Assembly (NCBI GenBank): GCA_965153455.1 | Contig: OZ234499.1 | Location: 6,520,515-6,584,514, forward strand | Direction of reading: 5' to 3' | DNA from: Sphagnum compactum | Taxonomy: Eukaryota; Bryophyta; Sphagnopsida; Sphagnales | DNA: 64,000 nucleotides | In this document: positions 10,525 to 20,505 of the stretch, piece by piece | Layout of the letters: each line of letters opens with the position of its first letter | Position numbering within the stretch: the stretch's first letter is position 1 | Program-made: the position numbers and the translations under genes | The notes under the pieces: generated by a model | The model's database searches: none | Told to the model about the DNA's origin: nothing | Seen by the model: only the letters and a program-made list of their open reading frames with translations

Positions 10525-13500
10525 CTAATAATACCTACATAATTGGCTTAGAGCATTCTCCAAGGCTTGTTCTGTTGGACCAGGTAACTCCATCACTTTG
10601 ACCCCATTCTTGTAGATCTTGAATGTAGGCACAAAATCCACATTCTCAGCTTTTGCCAGATATGGACTTGCCTCAGTGTCCACCTGCATGACACACCCCA
10701 AGTTATAAATAAACAAAGCAAATATGTTAGCTTCTTAACAACACAACTTTTTAAAACATTTCAATACATTAATGTGCAAGGCATGACAGGAAAAATTAGC
10801 ACAACAGCCCGGCAGAAGAAATGGATTCCAATAGAGACCATGAATATATTTGGCAATTCTTTGAAACAGAAAGATAAATGTGTAGATAGATAGATGTTAA
10901 CCTTGAGGAAATTCACAGTAGGGTTTAGTTTGCAAAGTTTTTCCACGACCGATGCCATTTGTCTACATCCTTCACTCCATCTTGTGTTGAATTGCACCAC
11001 TGCTATCCCTGAATGCGTATGTACATGTTATAGTGTTTAATTCAGTTACAATTACATGCTTTTTCAACCCTCAAGTCTTATTAATGAATTCTATAGCTTT
11101 CAAAAGATTTGTATCGTTCATAATTTAATCAAATGAACTCAATGAACAGTGCCAAATATAACCAGCCCTGCCTGCAAATTCTGCATCAAGATGCTAATTG
11201 AGCGGTGAAAGTAATCTGAAAACAAAAATAGGCAGAAAATAAGATACCCCTAGTACTTTTAATGAGACCTTAGAATTTGGCTAGTTCTAGGACCACCCAT
11301 AAGAGAATTTCTACCTCAAAGAATATGTAAAAGACACAATGATATTAATTTAATGCCTACCATGATTTGAGATCTCCTCTCTTAATTGGTCGTTACTACA
11401 GACATTAACTTCAACACCAAGCCGCTTTTGTTGCTGCTTCTCTTCTGTTCCCAATCCTCTTCCTTTTGAATTTTTCATTGCGACTTGCACCTCAGATAAT
11501 CCCCGTGCAACATCTGTATTTCCAGGCATTTCTTTTCGCAGAGCCTCAAAATCTTTCAATGACAGGTCCCACTTCTCCATCTGTATCCACACCAGAGTGG
11601 TTTTCATTTCTTTTTCTTTTTTTTCTGATGTGGGTGATCATCCCAAAAAGGATTTAGCCTTTACAACTAGTGACCAACTTTCTAGTAGAAAACAGCCTAA
11701 ATACATAAACTAAAAATCGTAGATTTCTATGCCTTGTAACCATGCCCTTGGCAGTGGGCAGTACCCAGAATTAGGCCCGTCTCAGCTCCACCTTGCACAG
11801 GCCCTTATTCTGGTAATGCCTGCAGCCTCGGGTGTTACCTACCCTACTCGAAAAAATGCTGATTTGGACATACCTACCACAGGAAATTGCTTGTGGTTGT
11901 GAACAGACCCATCAGGGGAGAGCAACAAACAATCTGCATTTTGCTTGTTTGATCACCATTTGGAGAGAGACGGAGAGAAATGAATTATGAGTTTATGAGG
12001 TATGTATCAATTAATTAAATACCTCGGAATATGAATGAGCGCGTCTTAGAAGAGCTTTTGTGTAGTGTGGTTGAGCATCCAGAGCCGCATTGCAATCTTG
12101 CACAGCTTTTTCATAGTGACCTAGTTTGGACCTGCAGCATGTGTTCCTTTGGTTGTGAGCATTATAGCACTAACTAGCTAAAATCTCATTTTCTCACTTG
12201 TAAACAAATGCATCAAAAACCCACACATTCCTTTGCTGAGAATTTTATCCCTGTCCACTAAAATCTTGTTGCCTCACTTGTAAATTAATTCATCAGAGAC
12301 CCATCTATTCCTGTTGGTGAAAAATTACAGCGCTAGCAAAAATCTCATCATCTCACCTGTAAATTAATTCATCAAAAACCTCATGAGAATTATAGCTCGT
12401 GTCAAAATCTCTTCTTCTCACTCATAAATTAATTTATCAAAGAGTCACCCACCATTCGTTTTTCTTAAAACATATAAATCAACTCAAAAGAAGTGGCAGT
12501 AGAAAGCCTTACAAAACATGTAAAACCCACAATCAATAACATTTTAAGTATACGAAGATTGGAAAAAATAAAAATAAAAGAAAAAAAATTTATATCATTG
12601 GATTGATCAAGAAAACACAAGTGGCCAAACACCAGTCATATGGAAACCAAACCTGCAGGCAGCTCGATTGCAAAGCAGAATGGCATTGCTTGGGTCATAC
12701 TGCAGACCCTCACTGTAGGCCACAGATGCCTCGAGAATTTTGCCTGCTTTGTATAAATCATTGCCAGTAGTTCGTGCCAATGCAACAGCCCGTGCCCTTT
12801 TCAATGTGGGCAGTGCTTCAGCATTCTGAGGATCAAAATATGCTGCTTTCTCTGCTGCAATTACAGCTCCTTCAAACCTGTTTTACACAAGAAGAATGGC
12901 CAAAACACTGAACAGATCAGACCAGCGCTTTCCCACTCAATTACCCTACTTCTTCATCATTGCCTTGTAGGTTTTACACAGAATTGCTGTCCTTGGTGGA
13001 ATTCAATTGTATTACTGCTAAAGCTAGTTTGTTGGCGAATTTTTTTACTACTTGGTGACCAAAAAAAAAAATTCAGTGCAAGGACTCATACAAAGGATTT
13101 TTTTGAAAGAATCATGCCTCTAAAGTCACCAGATTTCAAGGAAACAATTTCTGAAATCACCATATGAAGACAATAGGTTCCCAGCAGGTTGCCAAAATAT
13201 AGCAAGATTCTTACAATTTTCCATTTCCTCTCTGAGCTGTAGCCATAATTTGGCTAATTCCTGTTGTGGATGATTGCCACTGCAGCTCCATCACAAAATT
13301 GAAAAAAAACGAAAAAAGGAAAAAAAAACAGACCCTGGATTGCACCCTATTATGAAAAAACCTCAAACTGTTTACCTACCTGCCAAGAGCCATATCCACT
13401 TGAGCCTGAACAAGGAGAGTTCGAGTATCAGCTTGCATGCTGGTCGATTTCCTTAATGCACCCTCAATTTTTTTTGCAGCTGAAAGAACTATGTCTGCTT

Positions 13501-13681
13501 CTTCATATCTGTGAAGCTTCAAAAATGCCTCTGCTTTCAGAGCAAAAAGCTGCAAAAAAGAAGAAATTTTAAAATATAAACTACATCATATTGTTCATCC
13601 AGGTCAACAAATTCACATTGTCAAAGAAACAAATTCAGTCCATTCAGAGTCCCCAAACAAGAAATCCAAACACAACAAACG

Positions 13682-13716
<35 letters not shown>

Positions 13717-16144
13717 TGGGTACAAATGAAATCAATCCATAATATTCTGAGGTACTTTTTTTCTGGGTCTTTGAACACACTCTACAAAAATAAATTGGAA
13801 CTCTTTCCAATCCCATCAATTTAGAGCTGAAGCAAGCTGGTTAATGAACAGAATCATGCAGAGTTGGAGGAATAGACCCATAATGAGAAATGGACACACA
13901 CACACACCCCTACAATTTAGATAGTGATCAAAGGATTTCCATTCAAACCTGTGGAGCAGAATCAGCCCCAGCTGTGACAGCAGCATCGCACTCTCTCACA
14001 ACAGCATTCCAATCCAAAGCATTTCGGGCATTATAGCAATTTTCCAAATGCTTCTCCACTTTCTCCACTCGGAGCATTTCACCCACATCAATGTTTTGAC
14101 CTGGAATTTGGAGATGCTTCTTCGCATCCTCTAGTCGTCCTAACCTGGGGCCCCATCATCCCAAAAAATTCACATTGATGCACAAATCAGCATTGATTTG
14201 TTACCAACATGATTTTAAAAGTAGTTACAAACTGTATATCACAACTAAATTTCACATCTGCAACATCAATCAGCATTTGTTATCAGCAACAGTTCAAAAG
14301 CTACACACAAATCCCAACTTATAAAATCAACAAAATTAAGAGGAAAAAAAATGGATTCTCAAAAAATAAGTAGAGTTTTTGCAGATTCAACGTAGGCATA
14401 ACACATAGGATTTTGCATATTCGACATAGCACTAATACAGATGTTTTTGCAGATTCGATGTAGCCCTATTATGTATGTAATGTACCTCAAACCCAAGGGA
14501 TGCAAGGCATTGATGAGCTCAAAGATATGAAGAATTGAGCACAATTTATCACTGTCATCATCACCATCACAAGCCTAAAAAAAATATCAAATCCGTATTT
14601 TATTTTGAAAAGTAGGCTTTTGCAGAATCGACATAGCCCTGTATGTACCTCAAACACAAGGAGGCAAGCCGTTGATGAGCTCGAAGATACAAAGAATTGA
14701 GCTTGATGGCATATTCGCATTCACGAACAGCTTCAGGGAGGCGACCAAGGGCTGTGAGAGCTGCAGCCCGATTGCTATGGTAAGGAGCATGTCCTGGAGC
14801 CAGAAGAATGGCCCGATCGTAAAGAGAAAGAGCTTCAGCAAAATTGCCCTTCTTGTATTGCTCATTGCCTACTTTCTTCACTTCCTCGGGATCTGAGCTC
14901 AAGAGGGTTCTCTTGATGAGCAAACTCTCACCCACTGCAAAGATATTCCCTCTGCACAGTGTCTCATGACCTGCTGCTGCTGCTGCTGCTGAAGCTCTGG
15001 TTGTTGTTGCTGTCTCATGTGCAGTTGCTGCTGAAGCTCTGCCTGTTGTCCCTGCTGCTGCTGAACCTCTGATGGGTGTCTCATGAGCTGCTGAAGCTCT
15101 GGATGTTCCTGCTGCTACTGCTTGTGAAGCTCTGGGTGTCCCTCCTGCTGCTGCTGCTGCTGCTGATCTCACAGTTTCTTTACTGCCAGCGCCCAGAACT
15201 CCACTTACAAGCCCAGTGGCCATGAGCATTCCAGAACTAGCTGCTCTTGGTGTCTCTGCTGCTGCTGCTTTGTGAGTAGTAGCGGTTTCTTTACTCCACC
15301 CCCCTGCAGCTGCTGCTGCACCCTGTTGCAATGCAGAGCTGCTGCTTGCAAAACCTCCCCTCAGGTTTCCAAGGTTTCCACTCCAGCTTCGGAGGCGAGG
15401 AGGAGGAGCTCCTGGAGCAGCAGCAGCAGCACCAGGGCTTGTTGTTGTTGTTGCTGCTGTAGGCCAACTCTCCACCTTTCTGAGGTTTCCTGATCGACCT
15501 CGACAAGCAGGTCCTGAGCCAGCAGCAATCGAGGGCTTGGTCACTAGTTTCTCCGCTGCTGCTGATGCTAGTACAGTGGGGCTATCTTGATCTGTTGCGG
15601 AGCTTCCAGGACTCCCTAGTGCAACAACGCTACTCGGGTCCTTCGGATTTTTTTGTCCGCTAGTCTCGCTTCTAGAACTAGAGGAACGACCACTACTTCC
15701 CAGTTCAGGGATGATAATATTCCCTCGCCTACGGTTTCCATGGATCACGCTTTCATCAACGATCGGAGGAGAAGGAGGCGAAGACTGCTCCTGCTGACGA
15801 TGATGATCCGTAGAGCTCTTGTCGAGGAAATTGGAGCTAGAATGCTGCTGCTTCTGCTGCTGCGACTCCTGCAATTGATCTAATTTGCGGCGATGAGGAG
15901 GAGGAGGAGGAGCAGCAGCAGCAGCATGAGAAGAAGAATCTCGAGGGGATACTCTACCAATGCGGCTACTTGCACTGATGTCACCCACATTGAACCTGGA
16001 CCAGCTACTACTACCCTTGAAGCGCTGGTCGAGCTTTCCATTGAACATCATCATCATCATCCCTGGGGCAGCAGCAACAGCAGCAGCTCTTCCATACATG
16101 TCATAGCCAGCCACTGCCGCCGTCTTCTCCGCCTCACAAGCCAT
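10525..16144 (-). CDS. TTL: Tetratricopeptide-repeat thioredoxin-like (TTL) protein
   Basis: Eight exons join in frame on the minus strand: 16144-14649, 14144-13949, 13549-13380, 12877-12653, 12131-12023, 11580-11361, 11008-10902 and 10683-10525 (stop TAG); 2682 nt, 893 residues. All introns are GT-AG and short (218-521 bp). Residues 1 to about 415 are low-complexity (Ser, Ala, Pro, with Gln and Arg). TPR units follow from about residue 419 ([20 protein letters not shown], then [16 protein letters not shown]) through about 740 ([16 protein letters not shown]). A C-terminal thioredoxin fold spans about 785-893 ([28 protein letters not shown]). The usual WCGPC is replaced by WSEGC, so disulfide reductase activity is unlikely; this is typical of TTL proteins. 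Arabidopsis TTLs are scaffold proteins in osmotic-stress and brassinosteroid signalling and cellulose synthesis. The same role here is inferred from the family. The protein is longer than Arabidopsis TTLs (about 690 residues) because of the N-terminus. The chosen ATG is the first in the open frame. No disabling mutation is seen. Confidence 0.93.
12160..12455 (-). repeat. Tandem repeat in TTL intron 4 (about 4 units)
   Basis: Units start near 12180, 12261, 12341 and 12406. Each holds AAATCTC or AAATCTT, then CTCACTTGTAAAT and ATTCATCA (+ strand), giving a period of about 65-80 bp. The array fills most of the intron between the exons ending at 12653 and starting at 12131 (minus order). It does not touch the splice sites. 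Confidence 0.7.
13030..13303 (-). repeat. Dispersed repeat R3 in TTL intron 3
   Basis: An inverted copy of the element at 5468-5770. It ends with CATCACAAAATTG and carries AATTTGGCTAATTCCTGTTG and TAGCAAGATTCTTA. It sits wholly inside the intron 12878-13379, so the element can insert into transcribed DNA without disturbing the exons. Confidence 0.7.
14370..14650 (-). repeat. Partial duplication of the TTL exon 1 3' end and splice donor inside intron 1
   Basis: Around 14477-14545 a degraded copy of the last about 55 nt of exon 1 (14649-14706), including its donor, lies within intron 1. The block TTTTTGCAGATTCGATGTAG and its variants occur three times (about 14378, 14431, 14613). The pseudo-exon end has an in-frame TGA and a one-base insertion compared with exon 1, so it cannot replace the real exon. 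Confidence 0.75.
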
Positions 16145-16724
16145 TCACGCCGGCGAGCATCAAAATTCAACTGCACTTGGAACTTGGATCACCAAACAAC
16201 AACTAGTTTCCACCAAAACTAACTCATCCCAAAAACTCCTTGCAAGAGCTGCAAAAAGCAAGCAACAATTTTGGATTCACAAACAATTCACAAACAGAAC
16301 TCCTCGATGGACTCATCAAACAAACATCAAGAATTTCATGCTTGCTTTGCTTGCTTGCTTGCTTCCTTCCTTCTTCTTGGAGTCCAACAAGTTCGACTTG
16401 GAATCAAGAAACAAATGATTTCAGTGAAGACTTCATGATGATGGTGATGAGCGATGGCAAGCATTTCAGGCAGATTCAGATTCGTCTATGAAGATGCTGC
16501 TGCTGCAACAACAACAACAACAACCCAATTTTGTTTTCAAAATTTTCGACAACACAAAACAATCAAACAAACAAACAAATGTGCATGATGATGATCAGCA
16601 CCCTCTAATTTTCAGCAACAGGATTATACAGTGTCATCCCCGCTATATTTCACCTCACTCTAAAACTAGTCTTCATCAAAAAGAAAAAGAATCAACGCAC
16701 GTGGTTCTTTCACGCACACCATTT

Positions 16725-16970
16725 CTTTTCTCTTTTCCTCTCTTTCTTTCTTTCTTTCCTTCCTTCCTTCCTTCCTTCCTTGCTTTTCTATTTCTTTCTT
16801 TTTTAAAAATTTCTTCCTTTCTTTCTTTCTGACTGAAGTTATTGGTTATTGGTTATTATTATTTCCTTTCCTATTATTCTTCCTTTTCTTTTCTTTTTTT
16901 TCCTTTTGTTTCTGTCAATCTGAAAATATTATTATCTTTCTTCTTCGTCTTCTTGCTATTTTTTCTTTTA

Positions 16971-17001
<31 letters not shown>

Positions 17002-17185
17002 GTTTAAACTTATTTCCTTCCATTTTTCTCCATTTTTTTCTTTTCTTCCTTTTATTCTTGCTTCCTTTTTTTTTCTTTTTTTTTCTTTCTCTGTTTCTGA
17101 AGTTTTTTTCTTTTTTGTTTATTCATCCTTTCATTTTTTTCATTCTCTTCTTCTGTCTTGTTTCTTTTTCTTTTTTTCCCTCTTG
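16725..17185. promoter_or_regulatory. Long polypyrimidine tract upstream of TTL
   Basis: About 450 bp on the + strand are almost entirely C and T (TTTC, CTTC and CT repeats), so the TTL sense strand is GA-rich here. It lies 0.6-1.0 kb upstream of the TTL ATG. GA/CT tracts in plant 5' regions can bind BPC/GAGA factors and can form triplex DNA. Both are inference. Confidence 0.5.
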
Positions 17186-17254
17186 ACTTTTCCAAATGGA
17201 GTTCTTTTCCTTTCTTTCAACTTTCTCTTTTACGCCTAATTTTGATGAATTATT

Positions 17255-17435
17255 ACGTATTTCCGGACTCCCTGCCAGGGCTTCCCGTGTCTAGGGCCGC
17301 ACCTACGGGTGTTATTTTTAGGTCTGTAAACGGACGACCCGTTCTTTCGTTGGGGGTCCCGCCGGGGGGTTCCGGGCTGAAGTGACTGCCCACGCCGGAG
17401 ATTTTTGTTCGTGGCCCGACTAACCGCCGGGTGTG
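17255..17435. other. Small CpG-rich island of unknown origin
   Basis: This patch is much richer in G, C and CpG than its surroundings (for example GTCCCGCCGGGGGGTTCCGG and GTGGCCCGACTAACCGCCGG). It borders the polypyrimidine tract on one side and AT-rich DNA on the other. No open reading frame or RNA gene in it is recognised. It could be a CpG-rich promoter patch or a recent insert. Confidence 0.5.
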
Positions 17436-17759
17436 AATGACTCAAATTTTGAATAAAAATATATATTTTAAAAAATTTGAAAAAGAAAAAAAGGAACAAA
17501 AATAGTTTAGATTAATTAATGTAGAAAACCCTATCCAACTTCTTTTACAAACCCCCCAAATTATTTTGGGAAAAAAAACCTTCATCATCAAAAACAGAGA
17601 ATTAAGAACAGGTTTTTTTGTCTCACTTTCGTGATATCAAGAATTTGGCGATTTTCTCCAAAAATTAGCAAAATTACTACACTACATTAACAACGTTCCC
17701 AAAAATTTCACAATTTTTTTCTGGAAAGACTACAAAATTTCTTGAAAAAAATCACTGGT

Positions 17760-18110
17760 TAAGAACTCAATTTTGGAGTCCCCAAATTTTGAGACACTCG
17801 AAACTGCAAAATTATCAGAACCCCCAATTTCAAGAGATCTAGAATTTGGGGTGTAAGAACTGGAACGCCAATTTCAAGAGACTCAAGAGTTTGGGGTTTA
17901 AGAACTGGAACCCTAATTTTGTTTGAAGATAATTAAGAACTTGAAGTCGGGGTTAAGAACTCAAACCACAATTTTGGAGAGAATTAAGAACCTGAAGTTG
18001 CGGTTAAGAACAGAAACCCCAACCTGGAGAGAATTAAGAACCCAAAATTGGGGCTAAGAACTGGAACTCAAATCTCAAGAGAATTCTAAACTGGAAGTTG
18101 GGGTTAGGGT
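17760..18110 (+). repeat. Degenerate short tandem repeat
   Basis: Variants of GAATTAAGAACCTGAAGTTG, GGGTTAAGAACT and AACCCCAATTTTGGAGAG alternate through the segment. The unit is about 45-55 bp and diverged. No coding evidence. Confidence 0.55.
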
Positions 18111-19014
18111 ATTATTTTGATCATGTTCTCAACTTTGAGCTTTCCAGAGGAAATGATGAAAGTCCTCCCTCCCAAGAAGAAGAATCCAGCAACGTAGTGA
18201 ACTTGTGGGACATTTTTTTGGGGGTTTTCTGGGCAGGTTCAGGGGACAAAGCTAGCAAGGACATGTTGAAAACTCCAAACCTTGCATCGAACCCTTAGAA
18301 AGCAAAAGAACTCATGACAACAAAGCATTAAAATCACCTCTTACACCTCTTACGCCTTACTCACATTTAATGAGCAAAACCCAGCCATCAAAACCCAATT
18401 GGTGGTCGCATGGATTGAGCACTTGTTGCTCATGATCAGCTTAATGAGATGGGTGCCATAATGCAATCACCTTGCTATAATGGTGATGGGATTTACATGC
18501 AATCCTCTCGCACTTGATAAGGCAATCAAATTATGCCCAGTTTATTTCCGTCACACCTAAAGATCAAAATTCCATCATTGGTTCTTAGGCATAAATTTCA
18601 TGGGGAAAAACATGTTGGAATTGTAGAAAATCTGTAACAGCCCATTGCATCTTTCTTCAAGCATGTATGATTCATAGAGTACATACATCATGTGTACACT
18701 CTTTGATTTAAAGGAAGTTACTAATCTTTCACATTGCTTTTATTCACTCATAATGAGCTCTTCATGGCCATCAAAATCTGGCATGATAAGTGTGTAAGTC
18801 AATTGACATACACAATATACTCAAGACCAATAAGGGTAGTCAATTGATTAATTTGAATGGAAGCTTTTGTCATGTGTGTGTGAGCTAGCAATACATCTCT
18901 ACAAATCATGGATCGAGAAACCTTAGAATATGAATGGGAGATTGTCGACAAGAGAAATTTAAGGTGTTAAGATTAGCTTGTTTGTTTGTTGCATGCCAAA
19001 TGGGTATAGTGTAA
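18111..19014. other. Intergenic stretch without recognised features
   Basis: A 66-codon open frame at 18098-18298 has no recognisable motif. Nothing else stands out before the MITE at 19015. Confidence 0.4.
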
Positions 19015-19346
19015 GGGTGACTTTAGACGAGGGTCCAAGGTCCAGGGACCAATGAATTCAAGCAATCTTATTGGTGAAAAGCTTTAAATTGGTCCCAAAG
19101 CCTTTAGATGAGGGTCCAAGACCAAAAAGTGGCAAATTGAGGCTAAACCTACATGGCACCTGTTTTGGAGGGAAAATCAATTGGTTCGGATCAAAAAACA
19201 GTGCTACAAGGAGAGCTCCTGATTTGGAGAACCAAGAATCAAGCTAGGGACCAAGGTAGAGTCCAACTCAAGGATTCAATTTGCTTCAAATCAATCCAAA
19301 TTGGTTCCTAGGAAATTGGACCCTGGACCCTCGTCTAAAGTGGGCC
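19015..19346. mobile_element. PIF/Harbinger-type MITE (332 bp)
   Basis: Inverted ends GGGTGACTTTAGACGAGGGT and (reverse complement of the right end) GGCCCACTTTAGACGAGGGT are flanked by TAA at 19012-19014 and 19347-19349. A 3-bp TWA target duplication and GG-starting ends are typical of PIF/Harbinger/Tourist elements. An extra internal copy of TTTAGATGAGGGTCCAAG lies near 19103. No transposase is encoded. Confidence 0.75.
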
Positions 19347-19983
19347 TAAGTATGCTGCACACACATACTCCCCAACTCATAAATGAGATTTCGATGAGAT
19401 ATGATTTAGGGTGAGAGTTGATAATTAGATGATGGCACAAATGGGATCATTACTCGTGATAGAAAACACATGCAGGATTTGAGCATCAGAGTACTCATCC
19501 GGAGGGCATGAAACTTGTGGCTACTAAATGCACCACACTCAAGGTTTCCCCTTGAAATTGAATATGATCATGGAAGATTGCAGCACATATTATTTTGCTC
19601 CATGCAGGAGAGATCAAAAGTGACATTATTATCATTATATATTTCATAAATGCACAAATGAAGTGAAGTGGTGATTGAGAGACTATATCACATGCAAAAA
19701 AGAAACAATACAAAAATTATTTATGAAATCAAGAAACTCACAAACCAGCTCCTATAAGCAATCAATGTCACTGTTTTTTCTTTCTTTCTTTTTTCAATTT
19801 TTGATTTCACCATAGTGGCAATTTGTTTTTGCTATAAAACACATTAGATGCTAAAAGAACAAGTGTTTTCAAGTTTTCCTCAAAAGAGTGAAATTCACCA
19901 CTAGAGAAAATCAATGCAAATTTGCGGAGCAATTCTCTAGTTTTCCCACCCATTTTACTTATGTTAATGTGATCCATGACAAT

Positions 19984-20280
19984 TAGTTGAGGGTGCCTTC
20001 CATGTTGTCTTTTGAAAATTTGTTGTTTGCAATGTGTTCCCACCATGTTCCCACTATGTTCGCAATGGGTTCAAAACGCGCTCCACACCATTTTCCCAAT
20101 AGCACCTCACTCTGTCCTGTATGCTTTGCCTGAGTTTGTCCTCTTGGAACCTATATAGGTGGGCAAATAATGGGACTTACATGTTTCTTGGAGTGAATAC
20201 TTCTATATGGTAGGTAGAGTGTTGAAAGTTTCAGAATTTTTTTGTGATGAAAGAGGCTCATTGGAAGGCACCCTCAACTA
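19984..20280. repeat. Perfect 19-bp inverted repeat, 297-bp span
   Basis: TAGTTGAGGGTGCCTTCCA at 19984-20002 is exactly complementary to 20262-20280. No flanking direct duplication is apparent. The right arm abuts the R2 copy that begins near 20270. Confidence 0.65.
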
Positions 20281-20505
20281 TTATGGAAATTCAAATTCTT
20301 CACCATGCAAAAATACAATCTTCAAAAAAATCCTTTAAAAGAAACCAAAATCCTTCAAGATATCATACCTCTGTTAACTAATTTCAAGTTTCAACACAAG
20401 CCAAAACATCATCTTTCAAAAATCATCATATAAAAATAGACCTACTACATAGGGGCCATAATCCCTTAAGCTAATATACTCTATAATGAATCTAAACACA
20501 ATATC
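20270..20505 (-). repeat. Dispersed repeat R2, inverted copy
   Basis: The reverse complement carries the R2 blocks in order: a GCTTAAGGGATT-like block, GGCCCCTATGTAGTAGGTC, TTTTTGAAAGATGATGTTTT and TTGAAGGATTTTGG. It matches 9655-9990. Confidence 0.7.

Noticed and set aside
14899-15506. Gln-, Cys- and Ser-rich open frames overlapping TTL exon 1
   Set aside because: They are other frames of the GCN/CTG repeats coding for alanine runs in TTL.
16842-17186. 114-codon Phe/Leu/Ser-rich open frame
   Set aside because: It is a translation of the polypyrimidine tract, not a protein signal.
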